This document shows, piece by piece, positions 1-8,433 of a stretch of 34,083 nt of DNA; position 1 is the first letter of the stretch, and every line of letters begins with the position of its first letter. The notes under the pieces were generated by a model. That model saw nothing but the letters and a program-made list of their open reading frames with translations, ran no database searches and had not been told where the DNA came from. Source of the DNA: Clostridia bacterium (lineage in GTDB: Bacteria > Bacillota > Clostridia > Lachnospirales > Lachnospiraceae); the NCBI GenBank assembly GCA_910575245.1, contig CAJTEN010000043.1:1-34083 (forward strand), written 5' to 3'. A program made the position numbers and the translations under genes.

Positions 1-60
1 TTCTGATAACTTCGAGATAGGGTGAACGTAAAGGAGAAGAGAAAACTTATAGGGTGCACA

Positions 61-113
61 CCTTTAGGCTGCTTTAGCAGCAAACCGAACCTACCGGCTT
101 TAGCCGGTAGTGG
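61..113. mobile_element. Probable IS200/IS605-type terminal hairpins (element end, mostly outside window)
   Basis: Two strong hairpins with identical TTTA loops lie here: GCTGC/GCAGC (68-81) and CTACCGGC/GCCGGTAG (91-110). The complete IS200-like element near 29000 has a similar hairpin with a TTTA loop (CCGCC/GGCGG, 29540-29553) downstream of its transposase. The block directly abuts the point where the neighbouring ISAs1-type transposase is cut. I infer it is the end of an IS200-like insertion whose transposase lies left of the window. Confidence 0.4.
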
Positions 114-647
114 TTAAGTCTGAATGGGGAGCTGCGCAAGTACCAATCCCGTTGCTGCATCTATCGCATTCAATACCATTGGCGCCCTGAAATTCTTCAC
201 CTTCTCCATTGCCGCCCGCAGCGCCTTCCCATCAATGGATATATGGATCCCCTTTGTGCACAGGATTTCACCAATCCATTCCATGAATTCCAGCGCAAAC
301 AGTTCCACATCTGTCCCGGACAGAATCCGGCAGGCCGTCGACAGTGAGGCAATGCCATTTTTTAATGGAAGGTATTCCCTTAATTCTTCCAGATGCTTTT
401 TACACCACTTTAAACTTCTGCGTATGGTAGTCCGCCCAGCCAGAAAACCGATGATCAGGCATACCAATACTTCCGCATGGTCATGTTTTGTCTCCCGGCC
501 GCACCGCGGGTCCGGCACTGCTTTCATGTATTCCAACAGCGGCTTCGTCCGGAATCCATTTTCAGCACACGGAAAATTCCACTCCTGTTTTTGCCAATAA
601 CTCTTCTTGTTCTGCGCTGATCTTTGACACCACCCTTTCTTTTTCAA
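114..647 (-). pseudogene. ISAs1-type transposase, C-terminally truncated
   Basis: This is the N-terminal third of an ISAs1-family (IS4-like, DDE) transposase. Residues 35-100 resemble the DDE_Tnp_1-associated domain (LLEYMKAVPDPRCGRETKH followed by a hydrophobic helix), and HISIDGKALRAA carries the first catalytic Asp. The family is usually about 370 residues long; this ORF ends at 177, just after the segment GLVLAQLPIQT, exactly where the hairpin block at 61-113 begins, so the catalytic Asp and Glu of the C-terminal half are gone. The computed start is TTG at 647. The frame overlaps the end of the preceding ORF (562-1143) by 86 bp in another frame, so translation may depend on coupling or frameshifting from it. 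It should be inactive. Confidence 0.75.
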
Positions 648-1143
648 AATACAACAGATAAATACTTTTCAATATCTGCAGGTTTTGAAGTTCCACTCCA
701 TGTTCCTTATAGATCCGCCTGCTTAAGGATGCTGCCTGGGAACTGAACTGATAGTGGAAGTCCTGTTCCATTTTTATCTTTCTTTCTTTTGACAGGTAAG
801 TCTCCGGCGACCATTTCCGCAGGATGACCGAAAGGACTTCCTCCCAGTCATCCCCCAGGGGCTTCTTCCACCCTTCCGGGCACAGCTGCCAGACCGCTTG
901 GGAAAATCCATACTCCTTCACTTCAATCCCACCCAGGGATATTTTCTTTTTTTCGCTTTTTATGACGCCTTCCGGAGTGATGATGCCGATGTAAGTATCT
1001 ACCGGCTGTGGGTATTTTTTCCCCGGGACGCGTCTGGAGGTACGTTTATAAAGATAATAGGTATCTCCTTTCTTTTTGACGGTGGTTCCCCGTGTCCGCT
1101 GGGCCTGCACCCATTCTGGGTATCTTTTCTCTGTTACTGGCAT
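562..1143 (-). CDS. Insertion-sequence accessory protein, function unknown
   Basis: A 193-residue protein that starts at ATG 1143 and overlaps the truncated ISAs1-type transposase downstream. The N-terminal 55 residues are basic (KRYPEWVQAQRTRGTTVKKK) with a Tyr-rich strand (DTYYLYKRTSRRVPGKKYPQ), suggesting a small DNA-binding domain; the C-terminal part is helical. No catalytic motif is seen. Its position immediately upstream of a transposase, with an 86-bp overlap in the +1 frame, suggests it is the first ORF of a two-ORF element. A fusion protein made by frameshifting is possible but I see no clear slippery heptamer. I do not recognise a named family. Confidence 0.55.
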   Translation of the reverse strand: MPVTEKRYPEWVQAQRTRGTTVKKKGDTYYLYKRTSRRVPGKKYPQPVDTYIGIITPEGVIKSEKKKISLGGIEVKEYGFSQAVWQLCPEGWKKPLGDDWEEVLSVILRKWSPETYLSKERKIKMEQDFHYQFSSQAASLSRRIYKEHGVELQNLQILKSIYLLYFEKERVVSKISAEQEELLAKTGVEFSVC

Positions 1144-1216
1144 AGTGTCCTCCTTTCCGTATAGGTAGAATACACCTATACTATATAGACATTATACCTC
1201 TACATGACAGAAAAGT

Positions 1217-1256
1217 CGAGGGTTACGGAACATTTGTATAGCTTCCTTAACCCTCG
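1217..1256. repeat. Inverted repeat with 14-bp arms
   Basis: Arms at 1217-1230 and 1243-1256 (cgagggttacggaa and its complement with one mismatch) enclose a 12-nt loop. It sits between the ISAs1-type ORFs and the IS66 remnant. It could be a terminator for either unit or a leftover of an element boundary. No long T-run follows on either strand. Confidence 0.5.
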
Positions 1257-1312
1257 TAAAAATACCGCATCTACTATTTTTAATTATTCTTCATGAAACA
1301 ACCCTGAGGGGT

Positions 1313-1657
1313 TCAGGCTGTTCGCAGAGCCTTTGGCTGCTCGATTTCAAGCCCGGACATGAGCCAGTCGAACTGCTGCCAGGTAATGGGTTTTACCTCT
1401 GAGCTGTTCCTTGGCCAGCGATATTTACCATGGATCACATCAAGCCTTTTATATAAAAGGACATATCCATCAGACTCGCGTAATAAAACCTTGATACGGT
1501 CACAGCGTTTACCGCAGAAAAGATAGATGGAATGACCATCGGGTTCTTCTTTTAACTGTGCCATAACAATTGCGCACAGACCATCTATGCTTTTTCTCAT
1601 GTCAGTGTAACCCGTAATGATATAGATGTTTGCAGCACCGGAAATATCACCAAGCAT
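1313..1657 (-). CDS. tnpB: IS66 family accessory protein TnpB
   Basis: A 114-residue protein, the usual length of IS66 Orf2/TnpB (PF05717). The family signature is visible: an N-terminal IYIITGYTDMRKSIDGLCAIV, then IYLFCGKRCDRIKVLLRESDGYVLLYKRL and a C-terminal ITWQQFDWLMSGLEI. TnpB is required for IS66 transposition, but its biochemical role is not well established. I chose the Met at 1657 because family members begin right before the VYI.TG.TDMRKS block; the longer frame to 1759 is overlap with tnpA. It overlaps tnpA by 11 bp, the normal IS66 arrangement. No tnpC follows: the ORF ends at 1313 and the next sequence is unrelated. Confidence 0.85.
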   Translation of the reverse strand: MLGDISGAANIYIITGYTDMRKSIDGLCAIVMAQLKEEPDGHSIYLFCGKRCDRIKVLLRESDGYVLLYKRLDVIHGKYRWPRNSSEVKPITWQQFDWLMSGLEIEQPKALRTA

Positions 1658-2027
1658 GGGACATACCTCCGATACAATGAAGAGTATTTTGGACCACGAA
1701 AGCATCCGCTCCATTAAAAAGCCGGATTCTGATATTTCCGCATTCGATTTCAGCAGCAATGCAGGGATCGCCAGACAAATCTGGAAGGCTGGTACTTTGC
1801 TCCGTCACGGCTGGGGCAGATGTCTCGCTTTCTGCCAGATCAAGTTTTACAACTTCCTGCACGACAGGCACTCCTAAAACCTTACCTGCCGAATCAGGAA
1901 TCGTATACCCCGCTTTCCTCAGCTTGCGGACCCAGTTGTAAAAGGTCCCGGGATTGATGCCCTGTTTCTGGCACCACTGATAATCGGAGAGTCCGCTCTG
2001 GCAGCATTGTTTCCCGTATTTGGGCAA
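1647..2027 (-). pseudogene. tnpA: IS66 family TnpA (orf1), probably N-terminally eroded
   Basis: A 126-residue frame whose first third matches the IS66 TnpA helix-turn-helix region (SGLSDYQWCQKQGINPGTFYNWVRKLRKAGY), a sequence-specific DNA-binding subunit. The C-terminal IRIRLFNGADAFVVQNTLHCIGGM is typical of the family. The only available start is a TTG at 2027, and an in-frame TAA lies just seven codons upstream of it. Family members normally have more residues before the HTH, so the 5' end may have been lost along with the terminal inverted repeat. It overlaps tnpB by 11 bp. Confidence 0.7.
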
Positions 2028-2091
2028 ATTGTAGGTAGTATGGACTTATGCCTATTGAAGGAAATAAAGACTTTGCCGTTTAAATCGTCAT

Positions 2092-2139
2092 AACCCCTCA
2101 CAACCCCTCATACAATGTAAAAAAGTATTCTGAGGGGTT
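2092..2139. repeat. AACCCCTCA repeats forming a hairpin over the spoIIID ribosome binding site
   Basis: AACCCCTCA occurs at 2092-2100 and 2102-2110 as a direct repeat and in inverted form (TGAGGGGTT) at 2131-2139. The second and third copies make a perfect 9-bp stem with a 20-nt loop. The GAGGGG of the right arm is also the ribosome binding site for the TTG start of spoIIID seven bases later, so folding of the mRNA would mask translation initiation. Confidence 0.6.
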
Positions 2140-2144
2140 TTCTC

Positions 2145-2402
2145 TTGAAGGATTATATTGAAGAGCGCGCGATGAACATTGCCAATTATATTATTGAAAA
2201 CAATGCAACGGTGAGACAGACGGCGAAGGAGTTTGGAATCTCAAAGTCTACAGTACATAAGGATGTGACAGACCGTCTTGCACAGTTAAACCCGTCTTTG
2301 GCAGCAGAGGCAAGAAAAGTACTCGATGTCAATAAGTCAGAGAGACATATCCGCGGGGGACTGGCGACAAGGGAGAAATATCTGCATCAGCACGTATGCT
2401 GA
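2145..2402 (+). CDS. spoIIID: Sporulation transcription factor SpoIIID
   Basis: An 85-residue DNA-binding protein matching SpoIIID, which in Bacillus activates or represses many sigma-E-dependent genes in the mother cell. The helix-turn-helix is at residues 20-42 (ATVRQTAKEFGISKSTVHKD), followed by the family-typical block around residues 44-75 (DRLAQLNP.LA.EARKVLDVNKSERHIRGG.AT..KY). The N-terminus KDYIEERAMNIANYII aligns with the Bacillus start (HDYIKER), which supports the TTG at 2145 with GAGGGG upstream rather than the internal ATG at 2172. Insertion-sequence remnants lie directly upstream, so the native promoter may be displaced or lost. It identifies the host as an endospore former, or a descendant of one. 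Confidence 0.93.
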   Translation: MKDYIEERAMNIANYIIENNATVRQTAKEFGISKSTVHKDVTDRLAQLNPSLAAEARKVLDVNKSERHIRGGLATREKYLHQHVC

Positions 2403-2459
2403 AGCTTTATCAATTCAGGGATATTGTACACTATATATGCAAAAGACTTCTGAATGCAC

Positions 2460-2488
2460 TTTACATTAATTGTGAATAGGCATAGAAT
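2460..2488 (+). promoter_or_regulatory. Candidate sigma-A promoter upstream of the MATE gene
   Basis: TTTACA (2460-2465), a 17-nt spacer and TAGAAT (2483-2488) lie in the 245-bp gap between spoIIID and the MATE gene. Nothing else in the gap (2403-2647) looks like a gene; it is AT-rich. This is assigned by consensus only. Confidence 0.35.
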
Positions 2489-2647
2489 AAATTCTGAATC
2501 GAATATTTTGCCGGTAAATCGGCATATGCATGCAGTAAATTGTGAAATGTACATGAACTGCGCAGTATATGCGTGGTTTAGACTGGATATTAAGCGTACA
2601 TAGGTATTACGGTAAGAGTTCGGAATTTATGTGAGGAATGGAAGGCT

Positions 2648-4009
2648 ATGCGCGAGAAAGAAAAAGTACTGGGAACGATATACAGCAATGCTGATCTTAA
2701 GAAGCTGATTCTTCCATTGGTCATGGAACAGCTTCTGGCTATTCTGGTCGGTATGCTGGATACTGTCATGATTTCCGGCGTGGGAGAGGCGGCGGTGTCG
2801 GGTGTTTCGTTGGTGGATAATATCAACATCCTGGTCATCCAGGTTTTCTCGGCACTTGCCACCGGCGGCGCCGTTGTGGCAGGACATGCTCTGGGGCGGC
2901 ACAATGAGGAAGAAGCCGGCCGGTCGGCATGGCAGATGGTTCTGTTTCTGCTCTATGCTTCGGCGGCCACCACGGTCGTACTGATCGGGGCACATAAGCC
3001 TGTTCTCAGGGGAATCTTCGGACAGGTGGAAGCGGAGGTTATGGACAGTGCAGTTACTTATCTGATTATTACGGGTCTTTCCATCTGTCCGTTGGCGCTC
3101 TACAATGGCTGTGCTGCGCTTTTCCGGGCTATGGGAAATTCCAGAATTACAATGTACATATCACTGTTGATGAATCTGCTGAATCTGATTGGGAATGCAA
3201 CGCTTATTTTTGGGTTTAAGATGGGAGTGGCGGGAGCGGCAATTTCTACTACTGTGTCAAGAACCGTTGCGGCAGTTTTGATCTTTTACCTGCTATTTCG
3301 GGAAGGCGGAGCAATTTGCTTTAGAAATCGTATTACTGCAAAGATTAATCCGGAAGAGACGAAGAGGATATTGTATATCGGTGTACCGAATGGCTTGGAG
3401 AACAGCCTTTTTCAATTAGGAAAAATAATGCTCCTGAGCCTTGTCTCTACATTCGGCACTTCGGCGATTGCAGCGAATGCGGTCTGCGGCACGGTCGCGA
3501 ACTTTAATATCCTGCCAGGCATGGCGATCAACATGGCGCTTCTGTCGGTGGCTTCCTATTGCGTAGGCGCGGGAGATTACGGACAGGCCAGATATTATAC
3601 GAAGAAACTGATGCGGCTGACAAGCATCTGTATGATTGCGGTGTCTGTGGCCATGATTCTTCTGTGCAGGATGATGCTTTTGCTTTATCATCTGACGCCG
3701 GAGACAGAGGAACTGGCGGTACAGGTCATCCGCTACCATGCCTTTATGTGCACTTTCGCATGGGCTCCTTCCTTTTCACTGCCGAATACGCTTCGGGCGG
3801 CGGGCGATGTGGTGTGGACAATGATGATTGCCATTGTTTCCATGTGGGTGTTCCGAATCGGGAGTGCGTATTTTATCAGTAACATTTTCCATTTGGGACT
3901 TATGGGGATATGGATCGCCATGACGATTGACTGGATCTTCCGGGGAATCTGTTACGAGGCCAGATTCCATAGCGGGAAGTGGGAGAAAGCGATGAAAGGC
4001 AAAGCGTAA
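2648..4009 (+). CDS. MATE family multidrug/cation efflux transporter
   Basis: A 453-residue integral membrane protein of the MATE family (NorM/DinF/MepA-like), which exports drugs or metabolites by Na+ or H+ antiport. About 12 hydrophobic segments can be traced in two homologous halves. The first half begins with LILPLVMEQLLAILVGMLDTVMISGVGEAAVSGVS, a classic MATE N-terminus with the conserved VDT-like motif, and the second half resumes near residue 240 (IGVPNGLENSLFQLGKIM). Length is typical. The start ATG at 2648 follows GAGGAATGGAAGG. It is convergent with nothing and ends 90 bp before guaA on the same strand. Substrate cannot be predicted. Confidence 0.92.
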   Translation: MREKEKVLGTIYSNADLKKLILPLVMEQLLAILVGMLDTVMISGVGEAAVSGVSLVDNINILVIQVFSALATGGAVVAGHALGRHNEEEAGRSAWQMVLFLLYASAATTVVLIGAHKPVLRGIFGQVEAEVMDSAVTYLIITGLSICPLALYNGCAALFRAMGNSRITMYISLLMNLLNLIGNATLIFGFKMGVAGAAISTTVSRTVAAVLIFYLLFREGGAICFRNRITAKINPEETKRILYIGVPNGLENSLFQLGKIMLLSLVSTFGTSAIAANAVCGTVANFNILPGMAINMALLSVASYCVGAGDYGQARYYTKKLMRLTSICMIAVSVAMILLCRMMLLLYHLTPETEELAVQVIRYHAFMCTFAWAPSFSLPNTLRAAGDVVWTMMIAIVSMWVFRIGSAYFISNIFHLGLMGIWIAMTIDWIFRGICYEARFHSGKWEKAMKGKA

Positions 4010-4099
4010 GAAATATGTTTTGACAAGAGGTGTGGAGAAGCGGTAAGATTTAAGAAGAATGTTTGGGTGAATGCGGCAGAGTGAGAACGGAGAGATAAG

Positions 4100-5641
4100 A
4101 TGGAGAGAGAAACGGTTATCGTATTGGATTTCGGCGGGCAGTATAATCAGCTGATTGCGCGAAGGGTCAGGGAATGCAATGTCTATTGTGAGGTGCACCC
4201 ATATAGTCTGGAGCTTGACAGGATCAAGGAGATGAAGCCGAAGGGGATTATTTTTACCGGAGGCCCGAACAGCGTGTATGGAGAGGGCGCTGCGTTGTGC
4301 GATAAGGAGATTTTCGAACTGGGCATTCCGATTTTGGGTATTTGTTATGGCTCTCAGCTTATGGCGCATCTGCTGGGTGGTAAAGTGACAACGGCGCCTG
4401 TCAGTGAATATGGCAAGACGGAAGTAGAGACAGATACGGATGCGGCGCTGTTAGCGGGCGTATCGGAGAAGACAATCTGCTGGATGAGCCATACCGATTA
4501 TATTGAGAAAGCGCCTGCGGATTTCCGGGTGACAGCTCATACGCCGGTCTGTCCTGTTGCCGGGATGGAATGTCCTGAGAGGGGACTGTATGCGGTACAG
4601 TTTCATCCGGAAGTCATGCATACCGTGGAGGGTATCACGATGCTCCGTAATTTTGTGATGAATATATGCGGCTGCAGCGGGGACTGGAAGATGGATTCCT
4701 TCGTAGAGACAACGATTCAGGCGGTCCGTGAGAAAGTGGGCGACGGCAAGGTACTGTGTGCGCTTTCCGGCGGTGTGGATTCTTCCGTGGCAGCAGTCCT
4801 TCTTGCTAAGGCAGTGGGGAAACAGCTTACCTGCGTATTCGTGGATCACGGCCTGCTCCGCAAAAACGAAGGAGATGAGGTGGAAGCAGTATTTGGTCCG
4901 GACGGATCCTATGATCTTAATTTTATCCGTGTCAATGCACAGGAACGCTTCTATCAGAAGCTGGCAGGCGTGACAGAGCCGGAGCAGAAGAGAAAGATTA
5001 TCGGAGAAGAATTTATTCGGGTCTTCGAAGAAGAGGCGAAGAAAATCGGAGCGGTGGATTTTCTGGTACAGGGCACCATCTATCCGGATGTGATCGAATC
5101 AGGCCTTGGAAAGTCGGCGGTGATCAAATCCCACCACAATGTGGGCGGACTGCCGGATTATGTTGATTTTAAAGAAATTATTGAGCCGCTTCGGATGCTT
5201 TTCAAAGATGAAGTGAGAAAGGCCGGATTGGAATTAGGGATACCGGAGCATCTTGTATTCCGTCAGCCCTTCCCGGGACCGGGGCTGGGGATCCGCATCA
5301 TAGGCGAGGTGACGGCAGAGAAGGTCAGGATCGTGCAGGATGCGGATGCTATCTATCGGGAAGAGATTGCCAAAGCAGGTGTGGATAAAGGCCTGGGGCA
5401 GTATTTTGCAGCGCTTACGAATATGCGGTCCGTGGGCGTTATGGGTGATGAGAGAACCTATGATTACGCGGTGGCACTGCGGGCGGTGGAGACAAGTGAC
5501 TTCATGACGGCCGAGGCGGCGCAGATTCCCTGGGAGGTGCTGGGAATCGTGACGAACCGGATTGTGAATGAGGTCAAGGGGGTCAACCGGGTGTTGTATG
5601 ACTGTACCGGGAAACCGCCGGCTACAGTGGAACTGGAATAG
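4100..5641 (+). CDS. guaA: GMP synthase (glutamine-hydrolysing)
   Basis: A 513-residue cytoplasmic enzyme of purine synthesis that converts XMP, glutamine and ATP to GMP. Residues 1-195 are the class I glutamine amidotransferase, with the nucleophile Cys in ILGICYGSQLMAH and His-Glu in YAVQFHPEV. The ATP-pyrophosphatase domain follows with the PP-loop ALSGGVDSSVAAVLL (about residue 218) and the XMP-binding region PFPGPGLGIRIIGE. The dimerisation domain ends in the canonical RVLYDCTGKPPATVELE. Start ATG 4100 follows GGAGAG. It is complete and apparently intact. A strong terminator follows, and the Tn7-like element starts about 220 bp after the stop, which makes guaA the likely marker of the insertion site. 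Confidence 0.98.
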   Translation: MERETVIVLDFGGQYNQLIARRVRECNVYCEVHPYSLELDRIKEMKPKGIIFTGGPNSVYGEGAALCDKEIFELGIPILGICYGSQLMAHLLGGKVTTAPVSEYGKTEVETDTDAALLAGVSEKTICWMSHTDYIEKAPADFRVTAHTPVCPVAGMECPERGLYAVQFHPEVMHTVEGITMLRNFVMNICGCSGDWKMDSFVETTIQAVREKVGDGKVLCALSGGVDSSVAAVLLAKAVGKQLTCVFVDHGLLRKNEGDEVEAVFGPDGSYDLNFIRVNAQERFYQKLAGVTEPEQKRKIIGEEFIRVFEEEAKKIGAVDFLVQGTIYPDVIESGLGKSAVIKSHHNVGGLPDYVDFKEIIEPLRMLFKDEVRKAGLELGIPEHLVFRQPFPGPGLGIRIIGEVTAEKVRIVQDADAIYREEIAKAGVDKGLGQYFAALTNMRSVGVMGDERTYDYAVALRAVETSDFMTAEAAQIPWEVLGIVTNRIVNEVKGVNRVLYDCTGKPPATVELE

Positions 5642-5720
5642 GGATTATTATTCCGAGGCACACCCGATTATCCTGTGAGGGCAATTTAGGGCAGCCCCAA
5701 AAAGCGAATAGAGTAAGTTC

Positions 5721-5769
5721 AAATGACCTTGTAGAGAGGATGAATCCTTTCTATGAGGTCATTTTAAGT
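5721..5769 (+). terminator. Intrinsic terminator of guaA
   Basis: A stem of about 20 pairs with three G-U pairs (5721-5741 with 5744-5764, AAATGACCT to AGGTCATTT) is followed by a short T-run (TTTT). It lies 80 bp after the guaA stop and before the Tn7-like end. Confidence 0.85.
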
Positions 5770-5879
5770 TAGAGGGATGGAGAGAGAAAGCCTTGAAAAT
5801 AAAGGGATTTAGAGGTATCAGGTGTCAATACGGTTTGAATCAGAGGGAGAGTTTTCCCGTGTATTTTGCTTCTGTGTTA

Positions 5880-6119
5880 TTTTTGGGAAAAATGGGGCGA
5901 GGATATGCGAGATTGCCTTTTGAGGATAATCGGGGTTGCCCCTGAACATGGAGAATTTCCCCAAAACCATTTTTGGGAGCTTATTTTTGGGGATTTGGTT
6001 TTGGGAGTGCCTGTAAAATGGGGATTCCTGTTTCCCAAAAATGAAATGCCTGTTTTGCCGTTTTTGGGGATTTTCGCTTTTGGGGAAAGGGTGTCTGTTT
6101 TTGGGGATTTCCCCAAAAA
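5880..6119. repeat. TTTTTGGGGA array at transposon end (probable TnsB binding sites)
   Basis: About ten copies of TTTTTGGGGA or close variants lie in both orientations: 5880, 5957 (inverted), 5970, 5984, 5999, 6031 (inverted), 6061, 6078, 6098 and 6110 (inverted). The last two make a 10-bp-arm palindrome with a 2-bp centre. Tn7-like ends carry several TnsB sites next to tnsA, so this is the natural reading. The region has an open frame (5866-6144), but it is a by-product of the repeats. The tns promoter must also lie here or just after. Confidence 0.7.
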
Positions 6120-6179
6120 GTGGTACAAAAGCTGTATAGCCTGAATACCTTTGATTCCTGACATTGGAGGTGTCTCATA

Positions 6180-6536
6180 GTGAGAAAGAAGAATTTCAAA
6201 GGAAGATGTGAAAAGAGGAAACTGCCTAAATGTGAGGATGTGTGCAGGACATTTGATGCTATCCAGTTTGCCTATGCTGACCTGCTAAATGGTTCAGAGG
6301 ATATTAAAAGCTTTCGGGTGAATGTCCTGCTGGATGGCATAGATGGTGGTTATACTTCTGATTTTGTCTGTGTTAAGAAAGACAATGATTTGATGGTCAG
6401 GGAGTGTGTAGAAAGAAAGCATCTCACAAAGCCGCTGACAGTGAAGTTATTACAGGCTTCAAAGGATTTCTGGTTAAGACGTGGGGTTAATGACTGGGGG
6501 ATTGTGGTTGAGAAAGAGGGGGCTTTCAATGGATAA
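6180..6536 (+). CDS. tnsA: TnsA-type endonuclease of Tn7-like transposon
   Basis: TnsA cuts the 5' ends of the transposon so that, with TnsB, it is excised fully rather than copied. The protein is only 118 residues, equivalent to the catalytic domain of Tn7 TnsA (273 residues), without the C-terminal TnsC-binding domain. The restriction-enzyme-like core shows GGYTSDFVCVKK (Asp near residue 61), then DLMVRECVERKHLTKP with the acidic and Lys residues expected at the ExK-type site. Start GTG 6180 has GGAGG nine bases upstream. It overlaps tnsB by 8 bp, so the two are translationally coupled. Short TnsA forms like this appear usual in Firmicute elements, so I do not call it truncated. Confidence 0.85.
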   Translation: MRKKNFKGRCEKRKLPKCEDVCRTFDAIQFAYADLLNGSEDIKSFRVNVLLDGIDGGYTSDFVCVKKDNDLMVRECVERKHLTKPLTVKLLQASKDFWLRRGVNDWGIVVEKEGAFNG

Positions 6537-8433
6537 GAACAGATTGAAGAAAAATATGCTCTTTAAAAGGAAAAATGGAGAGGTTCAGCTTAAGGAGCAG
6601 GGAGATGCAGAAATAAAGGGAAACAGTATCGGAGATATAGAGCAGATTTTCAGGGTGCTTGCGATAGCGGATGAAGAAATCCTTGTGATTGACTGTATTA
6701 AGAAGACAATGCCTGTATGGATGGAGATTGAGAAGCTAAATGATTTCATAGAGGAAAAGGAAATCAAACAGTCAGGGGAAGCAGATTTTGACATTCTGGA
6801 AGATTACAGCCCTGATGTGAGGAAGACCATCTATCAGAGATATAACATCATTTCTGCAATACTGCCTTTCGTGGATAATGAATCCATGCGGAGCGAATTG
6901 ATAGCGAGGATGGCAGAGGAACATGGCATCAGTAAGCAGTCGGTAAGGAAATATCTCTGTGAGTATCTTTCGTCACAGGATATCAGAAGCCTTGCCCCAC
7001 AAGAGAGGAATACAGACAGGGCATTGACACAGGATGAAAAGAACATGCGGAAAGCTTTGAACAAGTATTATTACACTACGAAAAAGCGAACCTTGAAGAA
7101 TGTTTATACCATGATGTTAAGAGATTCCTATTGTGATGAAGAGGGCAAGCTGCTAAATGTGTATCCATCTTTCTATCAGTTTAGATATTTCTTCCGCAAA
7201 TACAATACAAAGCAGACAGAATATATCAGCAGGAATGGATTGTCTTATTATCAAAGGAATCAGAGACCGCTGACAGGGGATGGGGTACAGGCATTTGCTC
7301 CCAATGTGGGAGTGGGGATGCTAGATGCAACAACGCTTGACATTTATCTCATAAATGAATCAGGGGGCATTGTAGGCAGACCTATCCTGACTGCATGTGT
7401 GGATGCCTATAGCGGCCTGTGCTGTGGGTACGCCCTTTCATGGGAGGGCGGTGTATACAGCCTTAGAAATCTGATGCTGAATATCATATCCGATAAGGTG
7501 GAACACTGCAGATCTTTTGGTATTGAAATCAGTCGGGAAGATTGGAATTGTGACAGGTTATCAGGCAAGCTTGTTACCGATATGGGAAGTGAATATAAGA
7601 GCAGTAATTTTGAGCAGATAACAGATTTAGGAATACAGATTATCAATCTGCCATCCTATCGCCCTGAATTGAAGTCCAAAGTGGAGAAATTCTTTGACTG
7701 CATACAGGCTTATTATAAAAACCAGTTGAAAGGAAAAGGGGTTGTGGAACCTGATTTTCAGGAAAGAGGGGTACATGATTACAGGAAAGATGCCTGTCTG
7801 ACCATGGCAGAGTTTGAGAAGATAATCATTCATTGCATCCTGTTCTATAACTGCAACAGGGTTTTAGAGAACTTCCCCTATACATAGGAAATGCTTTCAC
7901 AGGGAATTAAACCTTATGCAAATGAGATATGGAATTATGGCTGTGGGCAGGATGGATGTAATCTGATAACAGTTGATAAGGAGCAGTTGATTTTGACTTT
8001 GCTTCCGAGAACAGAGGGGAGATTCACAAGGTTTGGGCTGTCAGTGAATGGGATGCATTACCATAACAAGCTGTTCAGGGAGCAATACCTGAATGGGAAA
8101 GAATGTATTGTCGCTTATAACCCTGATAATGTGTGTCAGATATGGCTGATTGAGAATGGTGTGTATATTCCTTTTGATTTGATTGAAAGCAGATTCAGGG
8201 AGAAAGATTTAACAGGAGTGCAGGCCATGAAGCAGCGACAGAGGGAGTTAATCAGGCAGGAGACAGAGAACAGGACACAGGCAGAAATAGACCTTGCAGG
8301 ACATATCAGTGCGGTTGCAGGGGCATCAGGAGGGCAGAAAAAGCCATCCATTAAGAATATTAGGACAAACAGGGAAAAGGAGCAGAAAAGGCTTCATAAG
8401 GACTTTGGAAAGGAAGTGGCGGTAAATGCTTAA
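6529..8433 (+). pseudogene. tnsB: TnsB transposase, interrupted by an in-frame TAG
   Basis: TnsB is the DDE recombinase that cuts and joins the 3' transposon ends. The first frame (6529-7887, 452 residues) has an N-terminal DNA-binding region with HTH (EEHGISKQSVRKYL, about 131-144) and the DDE integrase core: Asp266 in GMLDATTLD, Asp351 in VTDMGSEY, Glu386 in LKSKVEKFF. At codon 453 there is a TAG, and the same frame continues 180 residues to 8433. That part has the expected TnsB C-terminus: IKPYANEIWNYG, LILTLLPRTEGRFTRFGL, then a helical Lys-rich tail that in Tn7 contacts TnsC. A GAG to TAG change explains it. A restart at ATG 7891 has no properly spaced ribosome binding site. Start ATG 6529 has AGAGGGGG upstream. 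Confidence 0.85.

Larger units (their letters stand above)
1257..2040 (-). mobile_element. IS66-type remnant (tnpA-tnpB only)
   Basis: The two accessory genes of an IS66 element are present, but the main transposase gene tnpC (about 500 codons) and recognisable terminal inverted repeats are missing. The remnant ends within about 110 bp of the spoIIID start, so element debris forms the immediate upstream region of that sporulation gene. Confidence 0.6.

Noticed and set aside
2590..2995. Minus-strand frames opposite the start of the MATE gene
   Set aside because: They are shadows of a clear coding sequence, with no ribosome binding sites.
5866..6144. A 92-codon plus-strand frame across the G-tract array
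   Set aside because: It is generated by the repeated motif, has no ribosome binding site and the translation is repetitive.
7891..8433. Independent gene starting at ATG 7891
   Set aside because: It is the C-terminus of TnsB in the same frame after a TAG; AGGA is too close to the ATG to drive initiation.
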